From positions 302,180 through 366,179 of the forward strand of contig CAVXLJ010000011.1 of assembly GCA_963762605.1 (NCBI GenBank): DNA of 64,000 nt, read 5' to 3'. Both the position numbers and the translations under genes were made by a program. Shown in pieces: positions 48,183-59,449 of this stretch. Within the stretch, counting starts at the first letter, position 1; every line of letters starts with the position of its first letter. The notes beneath the pieces are model-generated. The model saw nothing but the letters and a program-made list of their open reading frames with translations. It was not told where the DNA came from and did not search any database. This stretch comes from CAVSRC01 sp963762605 (lineage in GTDB: Bacteria; Pseudomonadota; Alphaproteobacteria; Rhizobiales; Kaistiaceae).

Positions 48183-49439
48183 CTACTCGGCCGCATCGCG
48201 CTCCACCCGGATCGCCACCGGCACGGCTTCGGCCGCCGGCTCTTCGTCCGCCTCCTGCCTGCGCCGCAGGGTCAGCACGGCGAGCGCCAGCGCGCCCCAG
48301 GCCAGAGCCGCCATGATCGCCACCATGGGCAGCACCGTGCCGTTGAAGATGGCGCTGGCGACCACGATCATCACCGCGCCGGTCAGCATCTGCAGCGTGC
48401 CGCCGAGCGCCGCCGCCATGCCGGCGATCGGCCCGTGATCGTCGAGCGCCATCACCATGGTGGTCGGGATGACCAGCCCCATGAAGGAGAAGCCGACGAG
48501 TAGGAAGACCATCAGCACCGGCAGGCTGTCGACGCCGGCAAGTGTCACCGCGAGCAGCACGGCGAGTACCGCCGCATAGCCGGCGACGGCCACGGTCACC
48601 AGCCGCGTCAGTCCAAAGCGGCCGCCGAGCCAGGCGGCGAGTTGCGAGGAGCCGATGAAGCCGATGGCGTTGAGCGAGAAGGCGATCGAGAACGCCGTCG
48701 GGCCGAGGCCGTAGTGGTCGATGTAGATGAACGAGGCGCTGGCGAGGAAGGTGAAGAAGCTCGCCATGCCGAGCCCGCCGATGAAGGTCAGCCCGAGGAA
48801 GCGCGGATCGCGCACCAGCGTCGCGAAGCTCGAGGTGACGCTCGCCCGCTCCAGGCGGACGCGGTTCTCTTGCGGCAGCGTCTCGGGCAGCACCGTCGCG
48901 ATCAGCCCGAAGCTCACCGCCGCGGCAATCGTCACCGCCACGAACACCGCCCGCCAGCCGAAGGGCACGATCAGCGCCGAGCCGGTCACCGGCGCCAGGA
49001 TCGGCGACACCGAGATCACCAGCATGACCAGCGCCATCAGCCGGGCGCCTTCGACGCCGGTATGCAGGTCGCGGATGATCGCCCGTGGGATCACCATCAC
49101 CGACGCCGCGCCGATGCCCTGCACGGCGCGGAAGGCGATCAGCCAGCCGATCGACGGCGAAAGCGCGCAGCCGGCGGCGCCCACGGCATAGACGATAAGG
49201 CCGAAATAGAGCGGTGCCTTGCGGCCGACCATGTCGGAGACCGGCCCGTAGACGATCTGGCAGAGGCCGAAGGCGATGAAGAAGGCCATCAGCGTCATCT
49301 GCGTCGCCGCCGTCGAGGCATGCAGGCTATCGGCGATGGTCGGCAGCGCCGGCAGGTACATGTCGATGGCGAACGGCCCGATGGCCGAGATCAGGCCAAG
49401 CACGACCGCATTGCGGAGGAAACGCGAGGTCATGGTCAA
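48183..49439 (-). CDS. Bcr/CflA-type MFS multidrug efflux transporter
   Basis: A 418-residue 12-span major facilitator. DHA1 features: IGPFAIDMYLPALPTIADSL in span 1, IVYGPVSDMVGRKAPLYFGL (motif A), RAVQGIGAASVMVIPRAIIR (motif B) and VMLVISVSPILAPVTGSALI (motif C of drug antiporters). It would export small drugs by proton antiport. The ATG at 49439, or 49433, starts just before span 1. Promoter P3 upstream links it to the ECF42 regulon. Confidence 0.92.
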   Translation of the reverse strand: MTMTSRFLRNAVVLGLISAIGPFAIDMYLPALPTIADSLHASTAATQMTLMAFFIAFGLCQIVYGPVSDMVGRKAPLYFGLIVYAVGAAGCALSPSIGWLIAFRAVQGIGAASVMVIPRAIIRDLHTGVEGARLMALVMLVISVSPILAPVTGSALIVPFGWRAVFVAVTIAAAVSFGLIATVLPETLPQENRVRLERASVTSSFATLVRDPRFLGLTFIGGLGMASFFTFLASASFIYIDHYGLGPTAFSIAFSLNAIGFIGSSQLAAWLGGRFGLTRLVTVAVAGYAAVLAVLLAVTLAGVDSLPVLMVFLLVGFSFMGLVIPTTMVMALDDHGPIAGMAAALGGTLQMLTGAVMIVVASAIFNGTVLPMVAIMAALAWGALALAVLTLRRRQEADEEPAAEAVPVAIRVERDAAE

Positions 49440-49555
49440 AACTCCGTCCCCGGCCGCCCGCGAGGCAGCCGCTCTGATGTCTCCATGGCGGAAAGTGCCG
49501 CCGCCCTTGTCAGTGTCGCGTCACGCCGCGCCTCGCGTCGCCCGCTTCCTCCCAC

Positions 49556-49582
49556 GACGAACGCGCAAACGCGAAATCGACA
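49556..49582 (-). promoter_or_regulatory. ECF42-type promoter P3 (MFS transporter)
   Basis: Minus strand: -35 TGTCGA (49577-49582), 17-bp spacer beginning TTTC, -10 CGTC (49556-49559), about 117 bp upstream of the transporter start. It has the same architecture as P1 and P2. Confidence 0.78.
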
Positions 49583-49753
49583 CCGACAGAAATCGAGCCG
49601 GAGGAACTAGGGCGAACCTGGCCGACAGCCAAGAACGTTCTGTTCATCACAGCCATGCAGCCATCGCATCCTTCCCCCGAAGGCCGCAATGCACTCTGTC
49701 ACACCAGGATGACAGGACGTGTCAGGAGGATGTTCTGGGCGGTACGGCCGCAG

Positions 49754-49780
49754 CCCGGATGGAGCGAAGCGCCATCCGGG
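49754..49780. repeat. REP-like hairpin
   Basis: CCCGGATGG / CCATCCGGG with loop AGCGAAGCG: a perfect 9-bp stem, the common extragenic palindrome of many alphaproteobacteria. It directly abuts the duplicated ogt tail. Confidence 0.75.
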
Positions 49781-49784
49781 GCCG

Positions 49785-49895
49785 CTACAGCAGCCGCGCC
49801 CGCTCCAGTACCAGCAGCCTCTCCTTGGTCAGCACGCCGCCATAGGCGGAGAAGCCACCGAGCTTACCTCCCGCCGCATCCCAATGACACGCCCG
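49785..49895 (-). pseudogene. Duplicated 3' end of ogt
   Basis: The last 25 or so codons of a methylguanine methyltransferase gene, ending GGFSAYGGVLTKERLLVLER and ARLL, nearly match intact ogt at 50818 (same protein ending, several synonymous changes). Upstream it decays (ACHWDAAGGKLGG where ogt has PCHRVLAAGDRLGG), having lost the active-site proline and arginine. Same orientation as ogt, so it is a direct partial copy on the far side of the inserted methyltransferase gene. It cannot be functional. Confidence 0.85.
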
Positions 49896-49958
49896 GCGAG
49901 GGGCTTTCTTCACCCGGTCACAATTTAAGGGCAATCTGGCGAAAACGCGCCGGGTCAA

Positions 49959-50804
49959 ATGAATATGCCAGTCAAGCAATCTGCCGACATTCCGGCCACG
50001 CAGCACAAGATCGCCTTGACCGGCGCCCAGACAACCCTGCTCTTGACGCTCTATGCCAAGGCGCTCGACAGCCGCTTGGAGCGCTCGTTGTTGCACGACG
50101 CCACGGCCGCGCGCATCGTCGATACGATCGACTACGACTTTGCCAAGGTCCGGACCCTGGCAGGCGGGCAGGTCACGGTCATACGCGCGCTTCACTATGA
50201 TCGATGGGTGCGCGAATTCATCGCCGAGCGCCCGGACGCCGTCATCGTCTATCTCGGCGTCGGTCTCAACTCGCGGATTTTGCGCGTCGATCCGCCCGCC
50301 ACGGTGAGTTGGTTCGACGTGGACTACCCCGATGTCATCCGCCTCCGCCGCAATTTCTACGGCGCGCGCGCCGGCTATACGATGATCGAATCCTCGATCA
50401 CCGATCCGGCCTGGCTGGCGCGTATTCCCGTCGGACGGCCGACCATGATCATCGCCGAAGGCTGCCTTCAATACCTCGCGCCGGGCGAGGTGAAGGACCT
50501 GCTCAACCGCCTGACCGGGTATTTCTCCCAAGGCAGGATGGTGCTGGACGTGCTCAGCTCCTTTGCGGTGCGCCTGGCGCGCAAGACACTCGCCGAGACG
50601 ACCGGCGCAGAGCACCGCTGGGCCATCGACGACGTGGAGGAGATCGACGCGCTCGATCCAGAGCTCAGGCGGCTCGCGGCAATTCCGATATTCGCGTCGC
50701 CGTATGTCCGCCGGCTCCCGCTGAGGTCCCGCATCGCTTTCGGGCTCGGCGCTGTCTTCCCCAACTACAGGAACATGCTGCGCGTCCTGCTCTACGAATT
50801 TTAG
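49959..50804 (+). CDS. SAM-dependent methyltransferase of the LCM/TcmP-like family
   Basis: A 281-residue class I methyltransferase related to leucine carboxyl and polyketide O-methyltransferases. Its SAM-binding features: YDRWVREFIAERPDAVIVYL, LGVGLNSRILRVDPPATVSW (GxGxxxR), FDVDYPDVIRLRRNFYG (acidic loop) and PTMIIAEGCLQYLAPGEVKD. Substrate unknown; probably a carboxyl or hydroxyl group. It lies between the ogt tail copy and ogt, 13 bp from the ogt stop and facing it, so it looks inserted. Confidence 0.8.
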   Translation: MNMPVKQSADIPATQHKIALTGAQTTLLLTLYAKALDSRLERSLLHDATAARIVDTIDYDFAKVRTLAGGQVTVIRALHYDRWVREFIAERPDAVIVYLGVGLNSRILRVDPPATVSWFDVDYPDVIRLRRNFYGARAGYTMIESSITDPAWLARIPVGRPTMIIAEGCLQYLAPGEVKDLLNRLTGYFSQGRMVLDVLSSFAVRLARKTLAETTGAEHRWAIDDVEEIDALDPELRRLAAIPIFASPYVRRLPLRSRIAFGLGAVFPNYRNMLRVLLYEF

Positions 50805-50817
50805 GGTCCGTCGCCGC

Positions 50818-51336
50818 CTACAGCAGCCTCGCCCGCTCCAGCACCAGCAGCCGTTCCTTGGTCAGCACGCCGCCATAGGCGGAAAAGCCGCCGAGCCGGT
50901 CGCCGGCTGCGAGAACCCGGTGGCAGGGAATCACGATGGGCAGCGGATTGGCCGCCATCGCTTGCCCCACCGCTTGCGCCCCTTGCGGGATGCCGGCCCG
51001 CCGCGCCACCTCGCCATAGCTCGCCGTCTCGCCCCAGCGCAGCTTGCGCGCCGCGTCATAGATGCGCCGCCGCTCATCGCTGGTTTCGGCCGGCAGGGCC
51101 ACTGCGATACTCGAGAAATCCGTCTCTGCCCCGTCGAAATAGGCCCTCAATGCCGCCAGCACCCAGGCCAGCGTCGCCGGCGGTTCGCCCTCCATGGCGC
51201 CCCGCTTCTCCAGCCGCGCCCGGGTGGCCGCAACGTCCGCCTCGGGAAGCTGCACGCGCGTCAGCCCGGCCTCGCTCCAGGCGATGCCGCAAAGCCCGAA
51301 TTCGGTATCGAACAGGCAGTAGCGTTCCGCGGCCAT
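50818..51336 (-). CDS. ogt: Methylated-DNA-[protein]-cysteine S-methyltransferase
   Basis: A suicide repair protein moving alkyl groups from O6-alkylguanine to its own Cys. It has 172 residues; the active site is IVIPCHRVLAAGDRLGGFSA (PCHRV), the DNA-binding helix is ETASYGEVARRAGIPQGAQA, and the end is GGVLTKERLLVLERARLL. The ATG at 51336 or an in-frame one at 51372 overlaps the desaturase stop (51369), so it is translated from the same message as the desaturase and the PhcB-like gene. Confidence 0.93.
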   Translation of the reverse strand: MAAERYCLFDTEFGLCGIAWSEAGLTRVQLPEADVAATRARLEKRGAMEGEPPATLAWVLAALRAYFDGAETDFSSIAVALPAETSDERRRIYDAARKLRWGETASYGEVARRAGIPQGAQAVGQAMAANPLPIVIPCHRVLAAGDRLGGFSAYGGVLTKERLLVLERARLL

Positions 51337-51368
51337 GACCGACCCTCCTGCCGGACCGGATGCCGGCG

Positions 51369-52424
51369 TCATGCCGCCGGTGGTCCTCCGGCAGTCACGT
51401 GCGATGGATAGCCGATCCAGCGATGCGCGTCGAAATCGAAGAGCCGGCAGCGACGCGTCACATCAAGGAAGCCGCCCACGGACCACCGCCACTCCACCAT
51501 GTCGGGTCGTTGAAGCTCCCGCTGCATCGATTCCAGATGGTAGAGCGGAACGCCCGGCGCGTAGTGATGGGCGGTGTGCTCCATGATGTCGAGCATGAGC
51601 TTGCGCACCACCCAGGGAAAGCGGACATGGACGGTGCCGAACACGCCGCCCATCTTCTCGCGCCATTCCTCCACCGAGGCGTACCAAGGCACCGCCGGGT
51701 GGGTGTGGTGCAGGTAGATCACGAACGACATCAGCCCGTTCCAGATCAGGAAAGGCAGGATGACGGCGATCAGGATCGCCTCGCCCGCGGGCCGGCCGAA
51801 GGCGTCGCCGATGACGACCGCCGCGGCGGTCTCCAGCCCGAGAAAGGTCCACACCAGGATTCCGTCCCAGAGATACGCCGGTCGGAAGGTGCCATAGACG
51901 CGCTTTCGCACCAAGAACATCTTCGGCAGCCAGATCACCGGCAGGTAATAGGCGAAGACGCCGGCCGGCGAGTGCAGGAACCGGTAAAGGGCGCGCCTCC
52001 ACGGACCCGCCGCCGCATAGTCCCCGGGGCTCATCGGCTCCCAGACATAGTCGAAGCCGCGCACGTTGTTGTGCCGGTGATGGATACGGTTGTGGCCGAG
52101 ATCCCACAGGCTGAAGCTGTGCAGCGACGGCAGCAGCGCCATGCGGCCGATGACAGCGTTCAGCCGGCGCGAGCGCGTGTACGATTGGTGGCAGGCATCG
52201 TGGCCGACGACGAACATCATGCCGGTGAACCAGGCGCCGCTGATGGTGAGCAGCAGCGACCACGGCGGAGCCATCGCCAGCAGGCCGACGAAATTGACGA
52301 CATAGCCAAGGGTCGGCACGGCGAAGATGGCGAGCGCGAGCCAGGTGTTCTTGCCGCTGTGCTCCAGCCGCGCCTGGCGGAGACCCGCGTCGTCGAGCGA
52401 GGCCCTGCCCGCTGGCGCCGTCAT
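51369..52424 (-). CDS. Membrane fatty acid desaturase
   Basis: A 351-residue di-iron desaturase with the three histidine boxes: FVVGHDACHQSYTRSRR (HxxxH), LWDLGHNRIHHRHNNV (HxxxHH) and LDIMEHTAHHYAPGVPLYHL (HxxHH), and four membrane spans. It introduces a double bond into a membrane-bound acyl chain using O2. It overlaps the PhcB-like gene (52421-52424) and ogt, so it is the middle gene of a three-gene operon. The substrate is not predictable. Confidence 0.9.
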   Translation of the reverse strand: MTAPAGRASLDDAGLRQARLEHSGKNTWLALAIFAVPTLGYVVNFVGLLAMAPPWSLLLTISGAWFTGMMFVVGHDACHQSYTRSRRLNAVIGRMALLPSLHSFSLWDLGHNRIHHRHNNVRGFDYVWEPMSPGDYAAAGPWRRALYRFLHSPAGVFAYYLPVIWLPKMFLVRKRVYGTFRPAYLWDGILVWTFLGLETAAAVVIGDAFGRPAGEAILIAVILPFLIWNGLMSFVIYLHHTHPAVPWYASVEEWREKMGGVFGTVHVRFPWVVRKLMLDIMEHTAHHYAPGVPLYHLESMQRELQRPDMVEWRWSVGGFLDVTRRCRLFDFDAHRWIGYPSHVTAGGPPAA

Positions 52425-53452
52425 GTGCGGCGGAGTTCCAGATAGCCGATGCAGCCCTCCGCATCGTCGAAGTATCTCAACGCGGCCAATTCGGCGGTCG
52501 CGATCCCCTCGGCAAACGCCTCGATCTCGGTGCGGCTCCGGTAGATCAGGGGCCAGCGCATGAACACTTCTAGATAGGGCGCTTCCCAGAGACCCTGCTT
52601 GAAATTGGCGATGAGGAGCCGCCCACCAGCCTTCAGGCGGCGGAAAAGCGCCGCCGAAAGGCGCGCGGCCGTTCTCTGATCAAGATAGTCGAACAGCCCC
52701 GATGCGTAGATCAGGTCGAAACGTCCGAGCGTATCGCGTCCACGCAGCAGGTCGCGCACGTCGAGCTGGCGCGTCTCGATCTCAGTCGCGCCAGGCAAGC
52801 GGCATCCTCCCGCGATGGCGAGGCTGGCGGCGTCCCGATCGATGCCGACAAAGCGCCCGATCGACCCGGCGCGAAAGGCTTGGCTGATTTCGACTTCGCG
52901 GAGATGCCCACAGGCGACCGACAGGATTTCGACGTCTCGTTGCCCGGTCGCCGCCTCGTCGATCGCGGCGGCGATCGTCTCCCGTCGCGTCCGCGCCGCC
53001 CGGCTCGCCGGCACCTCCGAGGTATAGGCGAACAGCGACCGGCCGACCGCATCTGCCCCGTCCACGCGCGCCATGGCGCTCGGATGCCGGTAGATCATGT
53101 CGAGAAGCTCGGCGTCCCCCGGATAACCGCGCGGCCGGGCGAAGGCGTGCCCCGTAAGCGGGCAGCGCAGAACGACCGCGGTAAACTCGTGCGCCAGCAC
53201 CAGAGGCACGACATCATTCTGCCAGGAGCTGATCCCAACCCGCCGGGCCACCTCTGCCAAGGCGTCGTTGACCATCGGCAATGCTTCCACATCGCAATCG
53301 AGCAAGCGCGCCCTCGCCTTCTTCAGAAGATCGGCAAGGCAGGCACGCGCGGGAAGCTCAAGGCCGGGATTGCCGAGAGGTTGCACAAGCCGAGGATCGC
53401 GAATATCGCGCGCGGCTGCATCCCCCATTTGGGGAATGGCCGGGCCGTGCAT
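52421..53452 (-). CDS. PhcB-like SAM methyltransferase (3-hydroxy fatty acid methyl ester type)
   Basis: 343 residues. The N-terminal domain has the family string FARPRGYPGDAELLDMIYRH; the C-terminal half is a class I methyltransferase (VEILSVACGHLREVEISQAF, GRFVGIDRDAASLAIAGG, FDLIYASGLFDYLDQRTAAR, LKAGGRLLIANFKQGLW). This layout is that of the proteins annotated for synthesis of extracellular factor 3-hydroxypalmitate methyl ester (PhcB of Ralstonia). It would methylate a fatty acid or acyl chain. It starts the operon with the desaturase and ogt, and its start lies 13 bp from a LexA box. Confidence 0.78.
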   Translation of the reverse strand: MHGPAIPQMGDAAARDIRDPRLVQPLGNPGLELPARACLADLLKKARARLLDCDVEALPMVNDALAEVARRVGISSWQNDVVPLVLAHEFTAVVLRCPLTGHAFARPRGYPGDAELLDMIYRHPSAMARVDGADAVGRSLFAYTSEVPASRAARTRRETIAAAIDEAATGQRDVEILSVACGHLREVEISQAFRAGSIGRFVGIDRDAASLAIAGGCRLPGATEIETRQLDVRDLLRGRDTLGRFDLIYASGLFDYLDQRTAARLSAALFRRLKAGGRLLIANFKQGLWEAPYLEVFMRWPLIYRSRTEIEAFAEGIATAELAALRYFDDAEGCIGYLELRRT

Positions 53453-53464
53453 CCATCAGACATT

Positions 53465-53479
53465 GTTCCTCTTTTGTTC
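53465..53479 (+). promoter_or_regulatory. LexA box between the PhcB-like operon and uvrA
   Basis: GTTC-CTCTTTT-GTTC, a perfect alphaproteobacterial SOS box, 158 bp before the uvrA ATG and 13 bp before the divergent PhcB-like start. It may serve uvrA, the PhcB-desaturase-ogt operon, or both. Confidence 0.85.
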
Positions 53480-53636
53480 TTGCTATGGGGCGGCCCTCCT
53501 GACAAGACTGGCAGCAAAGTGAGTCCCTGCCCCTATTTCCCTCTGGACGAGGTGGAGCCGCCGCTTGTCTGGCGCCAACAAGAGCATAAGTTCGAAGCGC
53601 GGCCGCGGCCGCAAATCCCCTACGGAACAGCGTGCC

Positions 53637-56668
<3,032 letters not shown>

Positions 56669-56672
<4 letters not shown>

Positions 56673-57199
56673 AGGAGCCAGTGCAAGCCAGACTGCTTGA
56701 GGACGACCTGTGCCGTGCGTTTGCCGAAGAGATGGCGCGATCAGGAGCCTTCAAGAATTGGGTGCTCAGCAGAACGAAGTTTTCCGACCGCGGGTTTCAG
56801 GCGCGTGTCCTGAAGGACGAACAAATCGCGGCACGTCCAAAAGTGCTGCCCGAACGGTGGTGGCGACACTGGTTCTGGAAGATTCCCGATCTCGGTCGCG
56901 AGTATGAGACTGACGTGTTCATTGTCCTCGACTGCGAAGGCGGTTTTCGGTTCGCATTGCATGTCGAGTTCAAGCTCGGAAGCGAGCTATCGCCCGGTCA
57001 GGCGGAGAGTTATCGTCCCAGAGCTGAGCACGTAATGGCCAGCGATGTCCGGCTTCAACATGAGGATTTTGCGACGATCCTCGTCGCACCCAAAGCACTG
57101 CCCGATCGAAATCCCACTGCGGCCGCACACTTCGACTGCATTTTGTCGCTGGAAGAGCTGGCAGTGTTCCTGCCGGAGTTTGCACAAGCAACAAGTTGA
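56669..57199 (+). CDS. Small protein with a PD-(D/E)XK nuclease-like core
   Basis: About 176 residues from GTG 56669 (overlapping the uvrA stop as GTGA), or 172 from GTG 56681. Not recognised by family, but it shows the restriction-nuclease-like order: YETDVFIVLDCEGGFRFALH (Asp), HVEFKLGSELSPGQAESYRP, in which E-x-K and Q-x-x-x-Y occur with Cas4/RecB-like spacing, then RPRAEHVMASD. A nuclease acting on DNA is a fair inference. It would be co-transcribed and coupled with uvrA, hence SOS-induced. It is followed at once by a copy of the uvrA 3' end, so it looks inserted. Confidence 0.6.
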
Positions 57200-57202
57200 G
57201 CA

Positions 57203-57364
57203 CCTGCCGCCGGCGAGATCGTCGCCGCCGGCACGCCGGAAGAGATCGCCCGCGACAAGCGCAGCTACACCGGCGCCTCCCTCAAGCCGGTGCTCGCCCG
57301 CGCCCGCGCCTCACGCGCGGCACGGGACGGCGCGGAGGATGTGGATGTGGAGGCGGCGGAGTAG
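57203..57364 (+). pseudogene. Duplicated 3' end of uvrA
   Basis: Reads AGEIVAAGTPEEIARDKRSY, TGASLKPVLARARASRAARD and ends at a stop at 57364, against AGEIVAAGTPEQIVRDKRSY and TGAFLKPVLARARASRAARD in uvrA. About 150 bp, roughly 85-90% identical at the DNA level with mostly synonymous changes; no start codon, so non-functional. Direct orientation, directly after the nuclease-like gene. Confidence 0.9.
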
Positions 57365-57418
57365 ATAGCAATCCAGGCCGCAGCTAAGCTATGATTTGGC
57401 ATTGTTCGGAGCACCTGC

Positions 57419-58276
57419 ATGCCCTTGTCGCTCGAAGGCATTCGCACACGAATATTGATTGCGATGTTCTCCGACGACGATTTGATGAGCGTTCTGGTCT
57501 TGAAGGGCGGAAACGCCTTGGCTTTGGTCCACAAGGTCGGGGCGCGCGCCTCCGTCGATATCGACTTCTCAATCACTACACCGTTCTCGGAAATCGAGAG
57601 GTTCAAAGCCAAAATCTTCGCCGCGCTCGAACGTGAGTTTAACTCAGCGGGTTATGTTGTATTTGACGAGGCGTTCGAAGAACGACCCACCATACGCGCT
57701 CCCCAACAGCCGGTATGGTGGGGCGGCTATGTTGTAAAATTCAAACTTGCAGAGAATTCAGTTTACGAAATCCATGGCAACGATCTAGATGCTCTACGTC
57801 GCAATGCGGCTGTTGTTGGCCCAAGCCAGTTGCGCACTTATACGATCGATATAAGCTATCACGAATTTTGCGAAGAAAAGATTAGAAGAGACGTCGATGA
57901 TTATGCTGTTTACGTGTATTCTCTTGAGATGATCGCATCAGAGAAATTAAGGGCGATTTGTCAACAGATGCCTGATTACGACATCTTTCGAACAAAACGA
58001 CCGAGGGCTCGAGATTTTTATGACATCTACGAAATTGTCAATGAGAACGGAATTGATCTATCAGGGGCAAAGAACCGCTCGACCTTGAGTGCGATCTTCG
58101 CTGCTAAGCAGGTCCCACTGAAGCTTCTCGGTAAGATCAGCCGTTATCGGGACTATCATGCTCAAGACTGGCCAGCGGTGGAGGCGGCTTTGTCAGGCTC
58201 GCATTATGATTTCGACGTATACTTCGATTTCGTGTCGGTACTTGCCTCTCGGCTAGATGCCTTCTGGAATGAATAA
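57419..58276 (+). CDS. AbiEii/AbiGii family toxin (nucleotidyltransferase)
   Basis: 285 residues of the DUF1814/AbiEii type IV toxin family. Motif order: VLVLKGGNALALVHKVGARA (G-G/S site), SVDIDFSITTPFSEIERFKA (D-x-D), YSLEMIASEKLRAICQQMPD (catalytic Lys) and KRPRARDFYDIYEIVNENGI. Members transfer nucleotides to tRNA or other targets and stop growth. GC is much lower than in the neighbours, a sign of transfer. It lies convergent to the antitoxin gene, overlapping it by 24 bp, while known abiE operons are co-directional. Confidence 0.88.
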   Translation: MPLSLEGIRTRILIAMFSDDDLMSVLVLKGGNALALVHKVGARASVDIDFSITTPFSEIERFKAKIFAALEREFNSAGYVVFDEAFEERPTIRAPQQPVWWGGYVVKFKLAENSVYEIHGNDLDALRRNAAVVGPSQLRTYTIDISYHEFCEEKIRRDVDDYAVYVYSLEMIASEKLRAICQQMPDYDIFRTKRPRARDFYDIYEIVNENGIDLSGAKNRSTLSAIFAAKQVPLKLLGKISRYRDYHAQDWPAVEAALSGSHYDFDVYFDFVSVLASRLDAFWNE

Positions 58277-59164
58277 ACGCCACTCCGCCAAATACCGAGG
58301 GTTTTTCATATCATGCGTGAGGTAGAAGTCAAATTCGCTTCCTAATTCGCGGAGCATAGAGTATCTGGCGCTATTGTAGCCGGCGCGTTGCATTAAAAAA
58401 CCAATTGCTTGGTGGTATGGATATACATAATCTAGCTTTTTTAGCGTTGCCACTAAGCGATTTGTTGATACTTGATCTCTGGCGCCACGATATGCTTCTA
58501 GAATGTGGAATATACCGCCGGAATAGTCTGGCCGTACGACAATATCTATTAGAGTTCGCTCTAAATTCGTCACGCGGAGCAGTTCCGAGGACGGTCCCGC
58601 AATTTCTTCGACGCCTAGCTCACCGGTATTCTTGCCGTTGACGATAGTGACAGACCAGTCGTCATAGGCAAAGGTCATGTTCGACCGTCGTTGCTTTCGA
58701 GCGAAAGCCGAGTCAAGCCCACGTTGCGTCAAAGAACTGGGGCTGGTTGGCTTCGGACTTTGTTCCACATTAGCGTATAGCGTCTTGGGAATGAGATCTG
58801 TCAATCCGTGGAGCGCGACAGCCGTCGAGTGACTGAGATAGCCCCGAGCCCGCAGAGATTGGGCGAGTTCATATATCGACGTGTCACCCCACGAGTAGCG
58901 CGTGATTTCGCGGTGATAAAGGTCGGAACGAAAAGTCGCGGCTTTCAGAACTCCTTGCTTCTGGAGAAATGCAATGAATTCACTCGCCGTTGTGCGCTCT
59001 GCTAAGCGCCAATATGACCTGTGCTCACTTAGCAGCCCGGCAAGCTGCTGCTGAGAGTAGACCTTTTGCGTGGCTTGGTCGAAGACTGCAAAGATGTCTT
59101 TCTTCGCGATCGTAAGCCGGGTTGGGCGCGCCATTAGAGATCCCTTAGGGACCATACAACTCAT
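58253..59164 (-). CDS. AbiEi-type antitoxin
   Basis: 303 residues. N-terminal winged-helix-like segment (RLTIAKKDIFAVFDQATQKV, YSQQQLAGLLSEHRSYWRLA), mid-part RGYLSHSTAVALHGLTDLIP, and the AbiEi C-terminal string ELLRVTNLERTLIDIVVRPD. In characterised AbiE systems this protein neutralises AbiEii and represses its own promoter by binding inverted repeats. Three such palindromes lie upstream at 59150-59357. An in-frame ATG at 59134 (MARPTRLTIAKKD) may be the true start. Confidence 0.87.
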   Translation of the reverse strand: MSCMVPKGSLMARPTRLTIAKKDIFAVFDQATQKVYSQQQLAGLLSEHRSYWRLAERTTASEFIAFLQKQGVLKAATFRSDLYHREITRYSWGDTSIYELAQSLRARGYLSHSTAVALHGLTDLIPKTLYANVEQSPKPTSPSSLTQRGLDSAFARKQRRSNMTFAYDDWSVTIVNGKNTGELGVEEIAGPSSELLRVTNLERTLIDIVVRPDYSGGIFHILEAYRGARDQVSTNRLVATLKKLDYVYPYHQAIGFLMQRAGYNSARYSMLRELGSEFDFYLTHDMKNPRYLAEWRLFIPEGI

Positions 59165-59357
59165 TCGAGAGGTATATATACAACTCGAATGAGTTGTATG
59201 GTCCTAGTCATTGTGCCGTTTCGAAGCGACCGGCTATGGTATATATACCTTAGCCGGTAGCACCATAAATACCCGTAACCATCTAAAAGATATAGCGATT
59301 TTGGTGGAACGCGCTGTCCTAGATGTCATGGCGTAAGGTATATATACCTTACGCCAT
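59150..59357. promoter_or_regulatory. Three AT-cored palindromes upstream of the AbiEi gene
   Basis: (1) A 20-bp inverted repeat, GACCATACAACTCATTCGAG with CTCGAATGAGTTGTATGGTC (59150-59169 and 59184-59203), around AGGTATATATACAA. (2) 59229-59258: arms ACCGGCTA / TAGCCGGT around GGTATATATACC. (3) A perfect 30-bp palindrome at 59328-59357, arms ATGGCGTAAGGTATA and its complement, again centred on GGTATATATACC. The shared core and diverged arms suggest one factor recognising the core; the likely candidate is the AbiEi protein. Site 1 starts within the first codons or leader of the antitoxin gene. Confidence 0.75.
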
Positions 59358-59449
59358 TGCATATCAATTCCCTGCGGTCATCTCGCACATTAAGCAGGCC
59401 GCAGGCCACCAACCACTTGCAATCGAAAGCGCCCGACTAGCACGATGAA

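Noticed and set aside
49630..49650. Possible LexA box near GAACGTTCTGTTC
   Set aside because: Spacing between GTTC units is not 7 bp.
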